DNA of 43,803 nt, from positions 1 through 43,803 of the forward strand of contig NZ_JAERJP010000025.1 in NCBI RefSeq assembly GCF_018257575.1, given 5' to 3'. Below, piece by piece: positions 27,278 through 34,294 of this stretch. Below the pieces are notes generated by a model. It had not been told where the DNA came from and ran no database searches. It saw nothing but the letters and a program-made list of their open reading frames with translations. Source of the DNA: Tatumella sp. JGM91 (GTDB lineage Bacteria; Pseudomonadota; Gammaproteobacteria; Enterobacterales; Enterobacteriaceae). How positions within the stretch are numbered: the stretch's first letter is position 1; every line of letters begins with the position of its first letter. The position numbers and the translations under genes were made by a program.

Positions 27278-27805
27278 TCAGGATTGTGCGATAACACCCG
27301 CAGCCCGAAGCTGGGTCAGCGTGTCGTTCAGTTTAGCCGCTACGTTGTTAATCGCCGTTTGGGATGTAGGGAAGTCAGTTGCTGTTTGTGTGCCGATGTT
27401 GGCTACTGCCGCACCTTGCTTAACCCCACCCAACGCAGAAGAAGTGGCGGAAGTTAGTGTATACGCGGGCCCCGCTGGACCTGCTGGCCCGGTCGCGCCA
27501 GTATCACCCTTATCACCTTTCGGCCCTTTATCATCATTATCTGCTGTGTACTTCGCTTCAAATTCAGTTTTGCTCAGATACAGAATTTCGCCGTGCTGAC
27601 TGTTAAACAGGTAACCACCGACCTGAGGCTTGAACGTTGCAGCAAAGGCAGCAGAGATATATTGGTCGTTGTATGCGCCATTAAACGATACAAGGCCAGA
27701 GCCGTCGTTAGCGTACACGATGGATGAAATCGGCAGTGCGCGAATGTAGATGCCGCCAGAGTCTTTGTAGAGCGGCCATTGAGGGATGTAATTTGGATTA
27801 GCCAT
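27278..27805 (-). CDS. Collagen-like head fibre protein
   Basis: 175 residues. An N-terminal segment (YIPQWPLYKDSGGIYIRALP) precedes a beta-rich part, a short collagen-like Gly-X-Y stretch at about residues 92-113 (GPKGDKGDTGATGPAGPAGP) and a C-terminus LGGVKQGAAVANIGTQ...LRAAGVI that resembles the phi29 gp8.5-type head fibre family. Such proteins decorate capsids as trimers and help bind cells or surfaces. P22 itself has no such gene; here it sits just upstream of gene 3, before the head operon. About 120 bases separate it from gp3 and contain a weak hairpin with five U residues. Confidence 0.75.
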   Translation of the reverse strand: MANPNYIPQWPLYKDSGGIYIRALPISSIVYANDGSGLVSFNGAYNDQYISAAFAATFKPQVGGYLFNSQHGEILYLSKTEFEAKYTADNDDKGPKGDKGDTGATGPAGPAGPAYTLTSATSSALGGVKQGAAVANIGTQTATDFPTSQTAINNVAAKLNDTLTQLRAAGVIAQS

Positions 27806-27972
27806 AATTTTCTCTTTAGTTTTGATAATGGATGATCAACATTACAGTCACTGAATACTGATATTCGATCAGGTGACACTAAAATCAGTGAAGGACCTAC
27901 TTTTTAGCCACTGTTTCAAGTGGGTAGGCATCATTTAGCAGCTTTTTAGATGAAACATTCGGGGCAGTCATC

Positions 27973-28326
27973 ATGGAAAAATCCACGCTTGATTTAATTT
28001 TTCGCGTTTGCCGTAAGGAAAGAGAATATTTATTAACCAAGCCACCATCGCTGACGATGTTTAACCCAAGTCCATTTCCAAAAGGATGGTGCGGCGAATC
28101 AGCAAGGCGCATACAAGATACCCTACGTCGTTCAGGAATTGATGCAGAATACCGTGAGGGCGATGCCTTCCCTGAAAGGACCGACAGGATGAATCATGCA
28201 TGGCTTGAGTATGATGGGTACTTTATTGATATTACTGCTGATCAGTTTAACGATCAGGGATACTCAAATGACCCCATAATGGTTACCACAGATAACTCTT
28301 TCCATAAAATATTCAAATTGGAATAG
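27973..28326 (+). CDS. Cys-His-Asp transglutaminase-like protein, moron
   Basis: 117 residues, family not firmly recognised. WCGESARRIQDTL (Cys about residue 40), NHAWLEYDGYFIDITADQF (His about 76, Asp about 88) give a Cys-His-Asp order typical of papain/transglutaminase-fold enzymes, including deamidases and cysteine proteases. No signal peptide or membrane helix. It is the only plus-strand gene in the late operon and so has its own promoter; both neighbours face the other way. That arrangement marks it as a moron expressed in the lysogen. A role as toxin, peptidase or phage-exclusion factor is possible but not shown. Confidence 0.65.
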   Translation: MEKSTLDLIFRVCRKEREYLLTKPPSLTMFNPSPFPKGWCGESARRIQDTLRRSGIDAEYREGDAFPERTDRMNHAWLEYDGYFIDITADQFNDQGYSNDPIMVTTDNSFHKIFKLE

Positions 28327-28406
28327 CGCTCAGATCATAACCTTGACCTTTACTCACTCCCTGTTGATTGCATTAAACAGCACCCGGATGGATGCTCTGT
28401 GATGCA

Positions 28407-28431
28407 GAGAGCCGTTGTAAAAGTGGCTCTC
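28407..28431. terminator. Hairpin between convergent genes
   Basis: GAGAGCC and GGCTCTC pair around an 11-base loop between the ends of the Cys-His-Asp gene (plus) and the unknown 131-residue gene (minus). No U-tract on either side, so only a possible shared transcript end. Confidence 0.4.
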
Positions 28432-28438
28432 GGGTTGG

Positions 28439-28834
28439 TTAGGCCATAAAATCGTCTGGTAGAGAAATTGTGCCGTTGGGGTTTTTGACACCTATATCAA
28501 TCAGCATCATGCCGAACTCACGCAGAAAGGCATTCATATAACGAATACCTCTGCGATTTAGTTCTGGCGCCACCCCGCCAACAAATATGACGTTTTCATC
28601 TGGTGTCCGGTCGAATGGCTTCAGCAGCTTGTAATAAAACGCTGCCTGAGAACGCTCGTTTAATTTCTCACCAAGCCGCCCATCAAGAAGACCGGAGATG
28701 AAATGCTGGTTAACCTGAATATCACCAAACATGTGACGATATATCAGGGCCTGGTTATGCCTGAGCAGGTAATAACAGTATGCTTCAGCTACGCGCCAGC
28801 AGAAGAATTCATGGGCTGGAATTTTATCACCCAT
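28439..28834 (-). CDS. Unknown protein downstream of KilA-N gene
   Basis: 131 residues, not recognised. Aromatic-rich N-terminus (HEFFCWRVAEAYCYYLLRHN) and a helical remainder; no signal peptide. The ATG overlaps the end of the KilA-N gene (8 bases) with GGAGA upstream, so the two are translated together. It may act with the KilA-N/antirepressor-like protein, for example as a modulator of the phage switch. Confidence 0.6.
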   Translation of the reverse strand: MGDKIPAHEFFCWRVAEAYCYYLLRHNQALIYRHMFGDIQVNQHFISGLLDGRLGEKLNERSQAAFYYKLLKPFDRTPDENVIFVGGVAPELNRRGIRYMNAFLREFGMMLIDIGVKNPNGTISLPDDFMA

Positions 28835-29333
28835 GGCTATTCTCCAACTCAGGGATGGTTATCTGTAACTGACTTGTCAGAGACTTTATCTCAGCAACCA
28901 GAACGGGCTTTTCATGCTTCCAGCTAACTAAGCCCTGCCCGCAAAAACTCGCCATGTCTTTCTTCTGGCCAAACTCCAGGCATTTAACATTCAACTGAGC
29001 GCTGAGAGAGCTTCTGCGTTGAAGCTGACCAGTGAAATAATCATCAAGAACTTTGTACGCTGCATATTTAAAACCTGGGTTCAGCCATGCTGCATAGTCA
29101 TATGCCACAAACTTCCCGCCATAAGTGCCGCCTTTGACACCCCGCTCAGTGAAAACCACAGATTCGTGGTTTTTCTCAAGCTCAGCCAGGAACTCTTTTG
29201 TCTGCTTGTTACGGAGATAATGGTAAGGGGACTCGCTTTCACTTTTCCCGCTGGCTTTCCACATATCAGTCAGGCAAATCATGCCATCCTGATCAATACG
29301 AACGGGAGTATCTAATAACTTTAATGCTTGCAT
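28827..29333 (-). CDS. KilA-N domain protein
   Basis: 168 residues from MQALKLLDTPVRIDQDGMIC. Residues about 1-95 form a KilA-N DNA-binding domain (GMICLTDMWKASGK, YHYLRNKQTKEFL, GGKFVAYDYAAWLNPGFKYA). The C-terminal part has two cysteines and no known domain. Phage KilA-N proteins are often antirepressors or regulators. The start has AAAGGAAA; the longer frame to 29462 crosses a structured leader. Located after the lysis genes and a terminator. A second KilA-N protein lies at 38626. Confidence 0.8.
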   Translation of the reverse strand: MQALKLLDTPVRIDQDGMICLTDMWKASGKSESESPYHYLRNKQTKEFLAELEKNHESVVFTERGVKGGTYGGKFVAYDYAAWLNPGFKYAAYKVLDDYFTGQLQRRSSLSAQLNVKCLEFGQKKDMASFCGQGLVSWKHEKPVLVAEIKSLTSQLQITIPELENSHG

Positions 29334-29344
29334 GGTGATTTCCT

Positions 29345-29430
29345 TTAGAAACGAGCCTCGTTGCCCAGAAACGACGCCCACAGAGAGGTCACCACCTATA
29401 ACGGCGTTTCTCCGAGGCTTGTTTCCAGAA
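29345..29430 (-). ncRNA. C4-like antisense leader upstream of the KilA-N gene
   Basis: In the transcript, GAAACAAGCCTCG (29413-29425) then AGAAACGCCGTT (29400-29411) are matched by AGAAACGACGCC complement (29368-29379) and GAAACGAGCCTCG complement (29348-29360), the last ending a few bases before the ribosome site. This a'-b'...b-a order before an antirepressor-like gene is how the C4 antisense RNA of P1/P7 and relatives controls ant translation. Homology to the C4 family itself was not established. Confidence 0.5.
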
Positions 29431-29462
29431 GACTCTGTGTCAATTCGCCGGGCATGGCGCAT

Positions 29463-29488
29463 AAAAAGCCCACTGGTTAAAGTGGGCT
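29463..29488 (-). terminator. Terminator after the lysis genes
   Basis: AGCCCACT and AGTGGGCT pair around six bases, followed on the minus strand by five U residues. It separates the lysis module from the KilA-N gene and must be read through for late expression. Confidence 0.8.
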
Positions 29489-29586
29489 TGGTTTAATATG
29501 AGCAAAATTGCTCACATCTCAGGGCAGTGAAATTACTTGTCGGGTAATCACAATCGAGGCCACCGCAGTGATGGCCTCTGTTCTGA

Positions 29587-29904
29587 TTACAGGAACTTAT
29601 CTTTCAGGGCGACCAGATCGGCTTCGGCGTCTTCACCAAGCACTTCCAGACCGTGCTCAACAAATTCCACGAAAGCGTCAAACTTGGCTTTAGCCTGCTC
29701 CAGTGGAGAACTGGTTGAGGTGGTGTCTGCAACCTGCGCGCCACTACCGCTATTTAGACTTCCGGTATCTGCTGGCTGTGCGCTTTCTGCTGCTACCGGT
29801 TGAGCGGCGGCTGGTTGTGCTGCTTCTGGTTGTGCTACGGATTGATCTGACATTTTTTCTTTCTCTCGCTTAAAAAGGCTTTTCAGCCACTGGATAAAAT
29901 TCAT
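29587..29904 (-). CDS. Ala/Pro/Gln-rich protein after Rz
   Basis: 105 residues, not recognised. A short hydrophobic/basic N-terminus (MNFIQWLKSLFKREKEK) is followed by a low-complexity linker with AQPEAAQPAAAQPVAAESAQ character (residues 25-45) and an acidic C-terminal helix (KFDAFVEFVEHGLEVLGE). The ATG overlaps the Rz stop (ATGA), so it belongs to the lysis operon. Could be a lysis accessory or structural protein. Confidence 0.6.
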   Translation of the reverse strand: MNFIQWLKSLFKREKEKMSDQSVAQPEAAQPAAAQPVAAESAQPADTGSLNSGSGAQVADTTSTSSPLEQAKAKFDAFVEFVEHGLEVLGEDAEADLVALKDKFL

Positions 29905-30377
29905 TTGGTAATTTCCCTGATGTAAGCCTGCAGACCGTTAATCTGGGCGGTGGCCTGGTTTAACTGGCTTCGGAGGGTGTAATAATCTTGTCGAGCGTCT
30001 GGACTGAGTTCGGCGCTGGTTGCATTAGAGCGGCTGGCGGTGCCGGTGGTTTTGGACACTCCGACCGGGCATACTGCCTTGATACGCAGCCGGACAGCAC
30101 CAGAGTCAACGCTGTTGCGCAGAGAACTGATTTCATCGTCTTTCGCCTTGATAGTTTTCTGGTACTGATTGTCGATGTCAGAGACAGATTTCTGCTGCGC
30201 CTGCATCGTGATGATAGTTTTGAGCCGGGAATCGGCCAGGGATGATTGCTGCTGAGACATTGTTTTCCACTCATCCGCTGAGTGCCGGTAGTGATTCATC
30301 AGGCTCACAACACTGAGAAGGATTCCGGCCAGCAAAGTGATCAGCACATAACGCCAGTTTGCGAGTAGCCAAATCAT
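29901..30377 (-). CDS. i-spanin Rz
   Basis: 158 residues from MIWLLANWRYVLITLLAG. One N-terminal membrane helix then a long periplasmic coiled coil, with the lambda Rz features YQKTIKAKDDEISSLRN, VRLRIKAVC and QDYYTLRSQL. Spans the periplasm with Rz1 and fuses inner and outer membranes at the end of lysis. The ATG overlaps the lysozyme stop (ATGA) and has GGGGGG upstream. Confidence 0.88.
   Translation of the reverse strand: MIWLLANWRYVLITLLAGILLSVVSLMNHYRHSADEWKTMSQQQSSLADSRLKTIITMQAQQKSVSDIDNQYQKTIKAKDDEISSLRNSVDSGAVRLRIKAVCPVGVSKTTGTASRSNATSAELSPDARQDYYTLRSQLNQATAQINGLQAYIREITK
29960..30136 (-). CDS. o-spanin Rz1, nested in Rz
   Basis: 58 residues from MKSVLCATALTLVLSGC, wholly inside Rz in another frame, as in lambda. 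Lipobox LSGC gives an outer-membrane lipoprotein; the mature part is proline-rich (ECPKPPAPPAALMQPAP), the Rz1 hallmark. Open frame upstream of this Met is shadow. Confidence 0.87.
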   Translation of the reverse strand: MKSVLCATALTLVLSGCVSRQYARSECPKPPAPPAALMQPAPNSVQTLDKIITPSEAS

Positions 30378-30859
30378 TGAGCCCCCCACATGCAGACTTC
30401 ACGCTCAACCTGCCGGCGGTTCATCAGGCCAGTGGATTTAGTCCGGCCGATATACACCCAGCGGGTGAGCGAGTTACAGGCCTCGGTATAATGACCGGCG
30501 TTGAGCTCACGCAGTAACGATGACCGAGAGAAGTTACCGGCCCCCACGTTAAACACGAAACTGGTCAGAGCGGCTTCCTGCATTTCATTCATCGGGACTT
30601 TTACATTTCGGGTTACGGCATTGTTTGCCGTCCTGAGGTCAGCTTTCAGGAACGCATCACACTGAGCATCGGTGTACCGATGGCCGGGGATAACATCTGG
30701 TCCTGTGTGTCCGGTGCATACTGTCCATACCCCGCCACCGTCCCGGTATGGGATGTACTCTGTATTCTCCAACGCCGGTAAAAATACAGATGCAATGGCA
30801 ATAACACCTCCACCGGCGGCCGCAATCAGCTTCTTTCGGAGTGAAGGTGATATGGCCAT
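30374..30859 (-). CDS. SAR-type lysozyme (endolysin)
   Basis: 161 residues, T4-like glycoside hydrolase 24 of the P21/P22 gp19 type. The N-terminal hydrophobic stretch AAAGGGVIAIASVFLPAL (about 12-29) is a signal-anchor-release segment, so export needs Sec rather than holin holes. Catalytic motif ENTEYIPYRDGGGVWTVCTG has the Glu, Asp and Cys/Thr at the P21 spacing, and it ends GLMNRRQVEREVC. Membrane release would be triggered by holin depolarisation. Confidence 0.9.
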   Translation of the reverse strand: MAISPSLRKKLIAAAGGGVIAIASVFLPALENTEYIPYRDGGGVWTVCTGHTGPDVIPGHRYTDAQCDAFLKADLRTANNAVTRNVKVPMNEMQEAALTSFVFNVGAGNFSRSSLLRELNAGHYTEACNSLTRWVYIGRTKSTGLMNRRQVEREVCMWGAQ

Positions 30860-30861
30860 GG

Positions 30862-31113
30862 TCAGTCACCTTCAGGTGGTGCGCTGGGGATTCCCCGGGC
30901 AATCGAGTCTTTATAGGCTTTCAGCGTCTGGCTTTTGTACCAGGCATTCACCAACAGTGTTGCGACACCTACGATGATCCCGCTGATAACGGCAACCTTG
31001 TTCCAGTCGAGGTCATTGATCCATTGGGCCACGCTACCTCCGCAGACAAGTGTGCCGGACACGCAATAGCTTGCTGCCGATGCAATTTTGTCGGGCATGA
31101 TATTTATCTTCAT
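30862..31113 (-). CDS. Phage holin (P21-type, two-helix)
   Basis: 83 residues from MKINIMPDKIASAASYC with AGGTGG upstream. Two hydrophobic helices (about 9-30 and 40-62, VAVISGIIVGVATLLVNAWY) and a charged tail, matching class II/pinholin-like proteins that pair with SAR lysozymes. It triggers lysis timing. Confidence 0.82.
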   Translation of the reverse strand: MKINIMPDKIASAASYCVSGTLVCGGSVAQWINDLDWNKVAVISGIIVGVATLLVNAWYKSQTLKAYKDSIARGIPSAPPEGD

Positions 31114-31246
31114 GGGTTCCACCTTTGCTTGAGAAAAGCTCGGTGCTGTGTGTAGGGATTCACCCTGTGCCGTTAACGCTTCAGTTCAGAGAGGATGTTT
31201 AACGGGTCGTCGATTGGCAGAGGGTGAAATTTGCAGAAAAGAAAAA

Positions 31247-31332
31247 GGCACTTGCAGTCTCTAAAGCGATCGAAAACACCCTGCAAGTACCTTCATGTTT
31301 TGCGCATAAAAAAACCCCGCCGAGGCGAGGTT
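31247..31332 (-). terminator. Late leader: tR'-like terminator and inverted repeat
   Basis: Between the Q-position gene and holin the minus strand has a GC-rich stem (31315-31330, CCTCGCC/GGCGGGG) followed by seven U residues (31308-31314), the place of tR'. Just beyond, GGTACTTGCAG and CTGCAAGTGCC arms (31281-31291, 31247-31257) can pair. The late promoter must lie between here and 31421; a TATATT at about 31378-31383 is a weak -10 candidate only. Confidence 0.65.
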
Positions 31333-31421
31333 TAATGTTGGTGTGCTCTGTTCGCTTTTACGCTCCGAGCTTACAGTAAATATACCCAACTGCATGCCCG
31401 ATTGATTTAGCTATTCGTGCT

Positions 31422-32045
31422 TTATGCAGCAATTAATGGAATTCCCTTCCTCAATTCACGCTGCGAAGCATAAAACATTTCCCCTTCAAGTATGTTTTCA
31501 GCCCATTCCATTCTATTTCTGGCCTCCTTGGGTGTTATGCCAGTGAAATAAGAAAGTGAGCGCTGAATATCTTGCGAGCTTTTGCACTTACAGTACCGTA
31601 ATCTGGCTACAGACCTGATCGGGTTGTCCCGACCAAAAGTCTTTGTCATTACGCGTTCCACAAAGTCAGCATCATCGGATTCTTTGGCGAGAGAGATGAT
31701 GTTGGCTGCGGATGATTGCGGCACTAATAAGTCACGGGCCTTGCGGAATAGTTCATCTCCGCGAAGCCCTTCGCAGTAAAGCTGAGATACTACCTTCTCA
31801 ATCTGCTTACCCTTCTGCTCACTCCATTCAGATCGCATCATTAACCGGCCAATAACGTTAACCTGCCCTCTTTCATATTCTTCATTACCCAGGTGCTGGC
31901 CCCACAAACTGAGCATATGCCGCACCCAACAACGCTGCGACTCGTTAATTGTTTTCCAGCCATTGCCGAACAAACGGCGCATGTCAGCAGCAGACCGGAT
32001 GGGTGTGATTTTCACCACTGATCGGTAGTCGTTTTCAATTCGCAT
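31422..32045 (-). CDS. Late regulator at the Q position (antiterminator candidate)
   Basis: 207 residues, helical, starting MRIENDYRSVVKITPIRSAA with GGAGG upstream. It sits after the nin-like genes and before the late leader and tR'-like terminator, exactly where Q genes are. It is not like lambda Q or P22 gp23 in sequence; it resembles a family of prophage proteins (SAADMRRLFGNGWKTINESQ) seen at this site. Function as late antiterminator is inferred from position. Cysteines LRYCKCKSSQ near 150 could bind metal. Confidence 0.6.
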   Translation of the reverse strand: MRIENDYRSVVKITPIRSAADMRRLFGNGWKTINESQRCWVRHMLSLWGQHLGNEEYERGQVNVIGRLMMRSEWSEQKGKQIEKVVSQLYCEGLRGDELFRKARDLLVPQSSAANIISLAKESDDADFVERVMTKTFGRDNPIRSVARLRYCKCKSSQDIQRSLSYFTGITPKEARNRMEWAENILEGEMFYASQRELRKGIPLIAA

Positions 32046-32157
32046 TCTTTTTCCTCCGCTTATTGCCAGGCTGTGCCGGATAACTGTTTGGGGTTCTGTA
32101 CTGGACTGTCGGAGTGATCGGGGTGAAGTGGTTGAGTAATCGGGTTAGCCAGGTCAT
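32035..32157 (-). CDS. Small basic ORF coupled to rusA
   Basis: 40 residues (MTWLTRLLNHFTPITPTVQY then a PGNKRRKKNAN basic tail). ATG overlaps the rusA stop (ATGA) and the end overlaps the next gene by 11 bases. No family recognised. Overlaps on both sides favour real translation. Confidence 0.5.
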   Translation of the reverse strand: MTWLTRLLNHFTPITPTVQYRTPNSYPAQPGNKRRKKNAN

Positions 32158-32540
32158 GCAACGTCCTCCCATCGCTTTAGCTTCCCATCCAGCTCACGAA
32201 CAACGACCAGCAAACCGCCTCCTTTCCGCTTTTCCAGTCGCTCAATACGCAACACATCAATTTGCCCGTCATCCAGCCAGAAGCCAGCCTTCGTCAAAGC
32301 GTCTAAAACGCCTTTAGAGAGGTTGTCTAAATCACGGGTACGGATATCAGGTGGTGATGCGTAAATCGTTACTGAGAGGCGGTGAGGCGTTTTTACTGCG
32401 AGGTTTTGTTGCTGGATGATGTCGTTTACTGCTGCGGCGTACTGCTTTCCCTTTTCGCTGATGTAATTTCGCCCTCTGGCGTGCCGGTAGTAAGTATTAT
32501 TGGACGGTGGCCAGGGTAGTATCAGGTGATATTCGCTCAT
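32154..32540 (-). CDS. rusA: RusA Holliday-junction resolvase
   Basis: 128 residues from MSEYHLILPWPPSNNTYYRH, the RusA start. Conserved acidic catalytic residues are in PDIRTRDLDNLSKGVLDAL and the LDDGQID motif with Asp residues needed for metal. RusA cuts four-way junctions in phage recombination and replication. Longer frame to 32603 has no Shine-Dalgarno. ATG overlaps the stop of the preceding gene. Confidence 0.92.
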   Translation of the reverse strand: MSEYHLILPWPPSNNTYYRHARGRNYISEKGKQYAAAVNDIIQQQNLAVKTPHRLSVTIYASPPDIRTRDLDNLSKGVLDALTKAGFWLDDGQIDVLRIERLEKRKGGGLLVVVRELDGKLKRWEDVA

Positions 32541-32833
32541 ACCGATATCAGGCCCTCCCTCAACCAGATAACCTGCGTCCGGGCCATGCCTTCGAGCGCA
32601 CACTCTTTGGCGTATTCAGCATCAACGAGGTGAGTCCGGCGGTCAATTTCATCGTGGCACTGCTGGCAGGCGATGGTTGCTATCAGGTCAGGTGGCTTGA
32701 TTCCGGTACCGCACAAGCCAGCAAGTCGGATATGGGCCAGCACTGTTGTTTCCGGATTATGGCTGCATACCCCGGAAATTCTTACCTGGCAATCACGTCC
32801 ACGGGCCGCAAGCCTCAGTTTATTCTTCGCCAT
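32537..32833 (-). CDS. DUF1364 nuclease-like nin-region protein
   Basis: 98 residues from MAKNKLRLAARGRDCQVRIS with GGGAGGTG upstream. Zinc/HNH-like pattern: CQVRISGVCSHNPETTVLAH (Cys, Cys, His) and IACQQCHDEIDRR (Cys, Cys, His). This family (called Orf98-like in lambdoid nin regions) is predicted to be a nuclease. Overlaps rusA and the NinF-like gene. Confidence 0.8.
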   Translation of the reverse strand: MAKNKLRLAARGRDCQVRISGVCSHNPETTVLAHIRLAGLCGTGIKPPDLIATIACQQCHDEIDRRTHLVDAEYAKECALEGMARTQVIWLREGLISV

Positions 32834-32948
32834 CATCACCTCCCAGGTCGTAAAAGTTCGGGCTCTTTGCGCTGTACAACTCATCGCAGGTATCACAGAG
32901 CTGGTTATCAGTAGCCGGAAATCCGCAGGCTGTGCAGTCAGTTTGCAT
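32820..32948 (-). CDS. NinF-like small double-CxxC protein
   Basis: 42 residues, MQTDCTACGFPATDNQLCDT then CDELYSAKSPNFYDLGGDDGEE. Two CxxC pairs (CTAC, CDTC) form a zinc ribbon, and the acidic end with a SxxPN(F/S)-Y element recalls lambda NinF. It overlaps the winged-helix gene by 11 bases and the DUF1364 gene by 14. Role unknown. Confidence 0.7.
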   Translation of the reverse strand: MQTDCTACGFPATDNQLCDTCDELYSAKSPNFYDLGGDDGEE

Positions 32949-33195
32949 GACACCCCCTGAGGTAACTATCCAGCAGCTTTACACGGCCAACAGATGGCAT
33001 TGTGCTTTTCCGGTAAACATTGGCCCACGCCCGTGCAGGATCGGTTTTAAACTGAATTTTGTCGTTATCAATCAACCACCGGAGGTCCTGGTTTACTTTG
33101 CTGGCATGAAACCCTGTTGCTGCGACTATTTCACCGTTGGTTAACCAGCGACCGTCCTCGAATAGGTCGAGTATCTTTTGTCGGTATGGTGTCAT
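32938..33195 (-). CDS. Winged helix-turn-helix protein
   Basis: 85 residues. RQKILDLFEDGRWLTNGEIVAATGF (split at ILDLFEDGRWLTNGEIVAA) and HASKVNQDLRWLIDNDKIQF form a helix-turn-helix with wing. Phage nin-region regulators of this type occur but the target is unknown. It leads the small-gene run NinF-like, DUF1364, RusA. Confidence 0.7.
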   Translation of the reverse strand: MTPYRQKILDLFEDGRWLTNGEIVAATGFHASKVNQDLRWLIDNDKIQFKTDPARAWANVYRKSTMPSVGRVKLLDSYLRGCHAN

Positions 33196-33216
33196 TCGTC
33201 CTGTTTCCTCTGCAAG

Positions 33217-33654
33217 TCACGACATGTGCCCGAAGTAATCGCCGCGATAAGTCACATCACGCAGTCTTACTCCGTTTCCTGCAGCCCATGCCGTTGAGTA
33301 TTCAATCAGGCTTGTCATCCGTTTTACGCCCATTTGTGCTGTTGATTCCCGAATGCTGCAAAACTCACCCTCAATCCCCGTGGTGATGATTCCGGGCCTA
33401 CCTGTCGCCATTGCATGGCCTGAAACAAATAACGCCTTCCAGTCGATTAGAGCGAGTTTCTGTCGCTGCCATAACACCTGTCTTGAGACGTCAGTACACA
33501 GCGCATGGAACAAGTCGTTCTGCGGTAGGGTTCGTTTTGAATCATCAATGGTGACCGTTAGAGGTCGGAGGTCATCAGTAGGTAATTGGTCAATGAAGTC
33601 TTTGAGGTTTTGCTTTATCCGGTCATCTCTGAGGTAGAAAACCTTTTTATCCAT
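33217..33654 (-). CDS. ninB: NinB (Orf) recombination mediator
   Basis: 145 residues, like lambda NinB/Orf (146). PLTVTIDDSKRTLPQNDLFH and GHAMATGRPGIITTGIEGE are family landmarks. Orf binds single-stranded DNA and SSB and replaces RecFOR in phage recombination. Start overlaps the previous stop (TAATG). Confidence 0.92.
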   Translation of the reverse strand: MDKKVFYLRDDRIKQNLKDFIDQLPTDDLRPLTVTIDDSKRTLPQNDLFHALCTDVSRQVLWQRQKLALIDWKALFVSGHAMATGRPGIITTGIEGEFCSIRESTAQMGVKRMTSLIEYSTAWAAGNGVRLRDVTYRGDYFGHMS

Positions 33655-33899
33655 TACTCCCCTTTCTTAACCAGTGGAAACCATTCTTCCCGCTTTGCTG
33701 TTTCATGCATCTCAGCTTCACCACCTTCGAAGTCATCGGGGGATACCGCGCTACCTTGGTGGGTTAGGTATGCGACAACTTGCTGAGATTGACGTGAGGC
33801 CTGCCAGAAGTATTCAGCAATATGCTTCATGTAAGGGCCAACTTTATCTGGATGCCAGTTTTTAAATACCTCCTCAAACTGCCTGCGGGATTCATCCAT
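33654..33899 (-). CDS. Unknown phage protein before ninB
   Basis: 81 residues (MDESRRQFEEVFKNWHPDKV start), helical and acidic at the end. Similar small proteins starting MDESRxxFE occur in early regions of lambdoid phages with no defined role. Coupled at both ends by overlaps of a few bases. Confidence 0.65.
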   Translation of the reverse strand: MDESRRQFEEVFKNWHPDKVGPYMKHIAEYFWQASRQSQQVVAYLTHQGSAVSPDDFEGGEAEMHETAKREEWFPLVKKGE

Positions 33900-34020
33900 T
33901 GTCGCCCCCTAACTTTTCGAAAATGGTATTAAGTTCTTCTTCATCAAAACCATCCAGCCATGATTGCCTGATTAAGTCCTTTAGCACTTCGACTTCTGAT
34001 TCAGTAAGCTCAATTTGCAT
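33892..34020 (-). CDS. Very small acidic protein
   Basis: 42 residues, MQIELTESEVEVLKDLIRQS then WLDGFDEEELNTIFEKLGGD, two predicted helices. It overlaps NinX by 11 bases and the next gene by 8, so it is probably translated. No family recognised; the SEVEVLKDLI pattern recalls small phage regulators and anti-host peptides. Confidence 0.6.
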   Translation of the reverse strand: MQIELTESEVEVLKDLIRQSWLDGFDEEELNTIFEKLGGDNG

Positions 34021-34270
34021 TGTCAGCCTCCTTCATCATCAGGAACGCTATCATTGCAGCGCGGAGTGGGTTTTCATGAGTTGCAGAGACGTGGAATGTT
34101 GCAGACCCTGCGATCCAGGTAATTTCCGTGGGATAAAGTGAAATATTATTATCTGAGACTATTGGCCCAGATTCTTCCCATGAGTTACACCAGTCATCAC
34201 CCCGTGGAATGCTTAGTGCGTCAGATACCGCATGGTTAATCTGCTCGTCACTCATCTCTTGGTAATTCAT
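34010..34270 (-). CDS. NinX-type (DUF2591) phage protein
   Basis: 86 residues from MNYQEMSDEQINHAVSDAL. DUF2591 features: the short helical start, WCNSWEESGPIV and NPLRAAMIAFLMMKE at the end. Function unknown; found in P22 and lambda-like nin regions. TTTGGAGAGGAAGA precedes the start, a sequence repeated before the next upstream gene. Confidence 0.8.
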   Translation of the reverse strand: MNYQEMSDEQINHAVSDALSIPRGDDWCNSWEESGPIVSDNNISLYPTEITWIAGSATFHVSATHENPLRAAMIAFLMMKEADNAN

Positions 34271-34294
34271 CTTCCTCTCCAAACTAAGTTTCAA

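Noticed and set aside
30136-30274. Extension of Rz1 to a 104-residue protein
   Set aside because: The lipoprotein signal sequence starts at the internal Met; the upstream part is a shadow of Rz.
31334-31421. A precise late promoter
   Set aside because: A TATATT is present but no convincing -35 at the right distance, so only the terminator and leader are reported.
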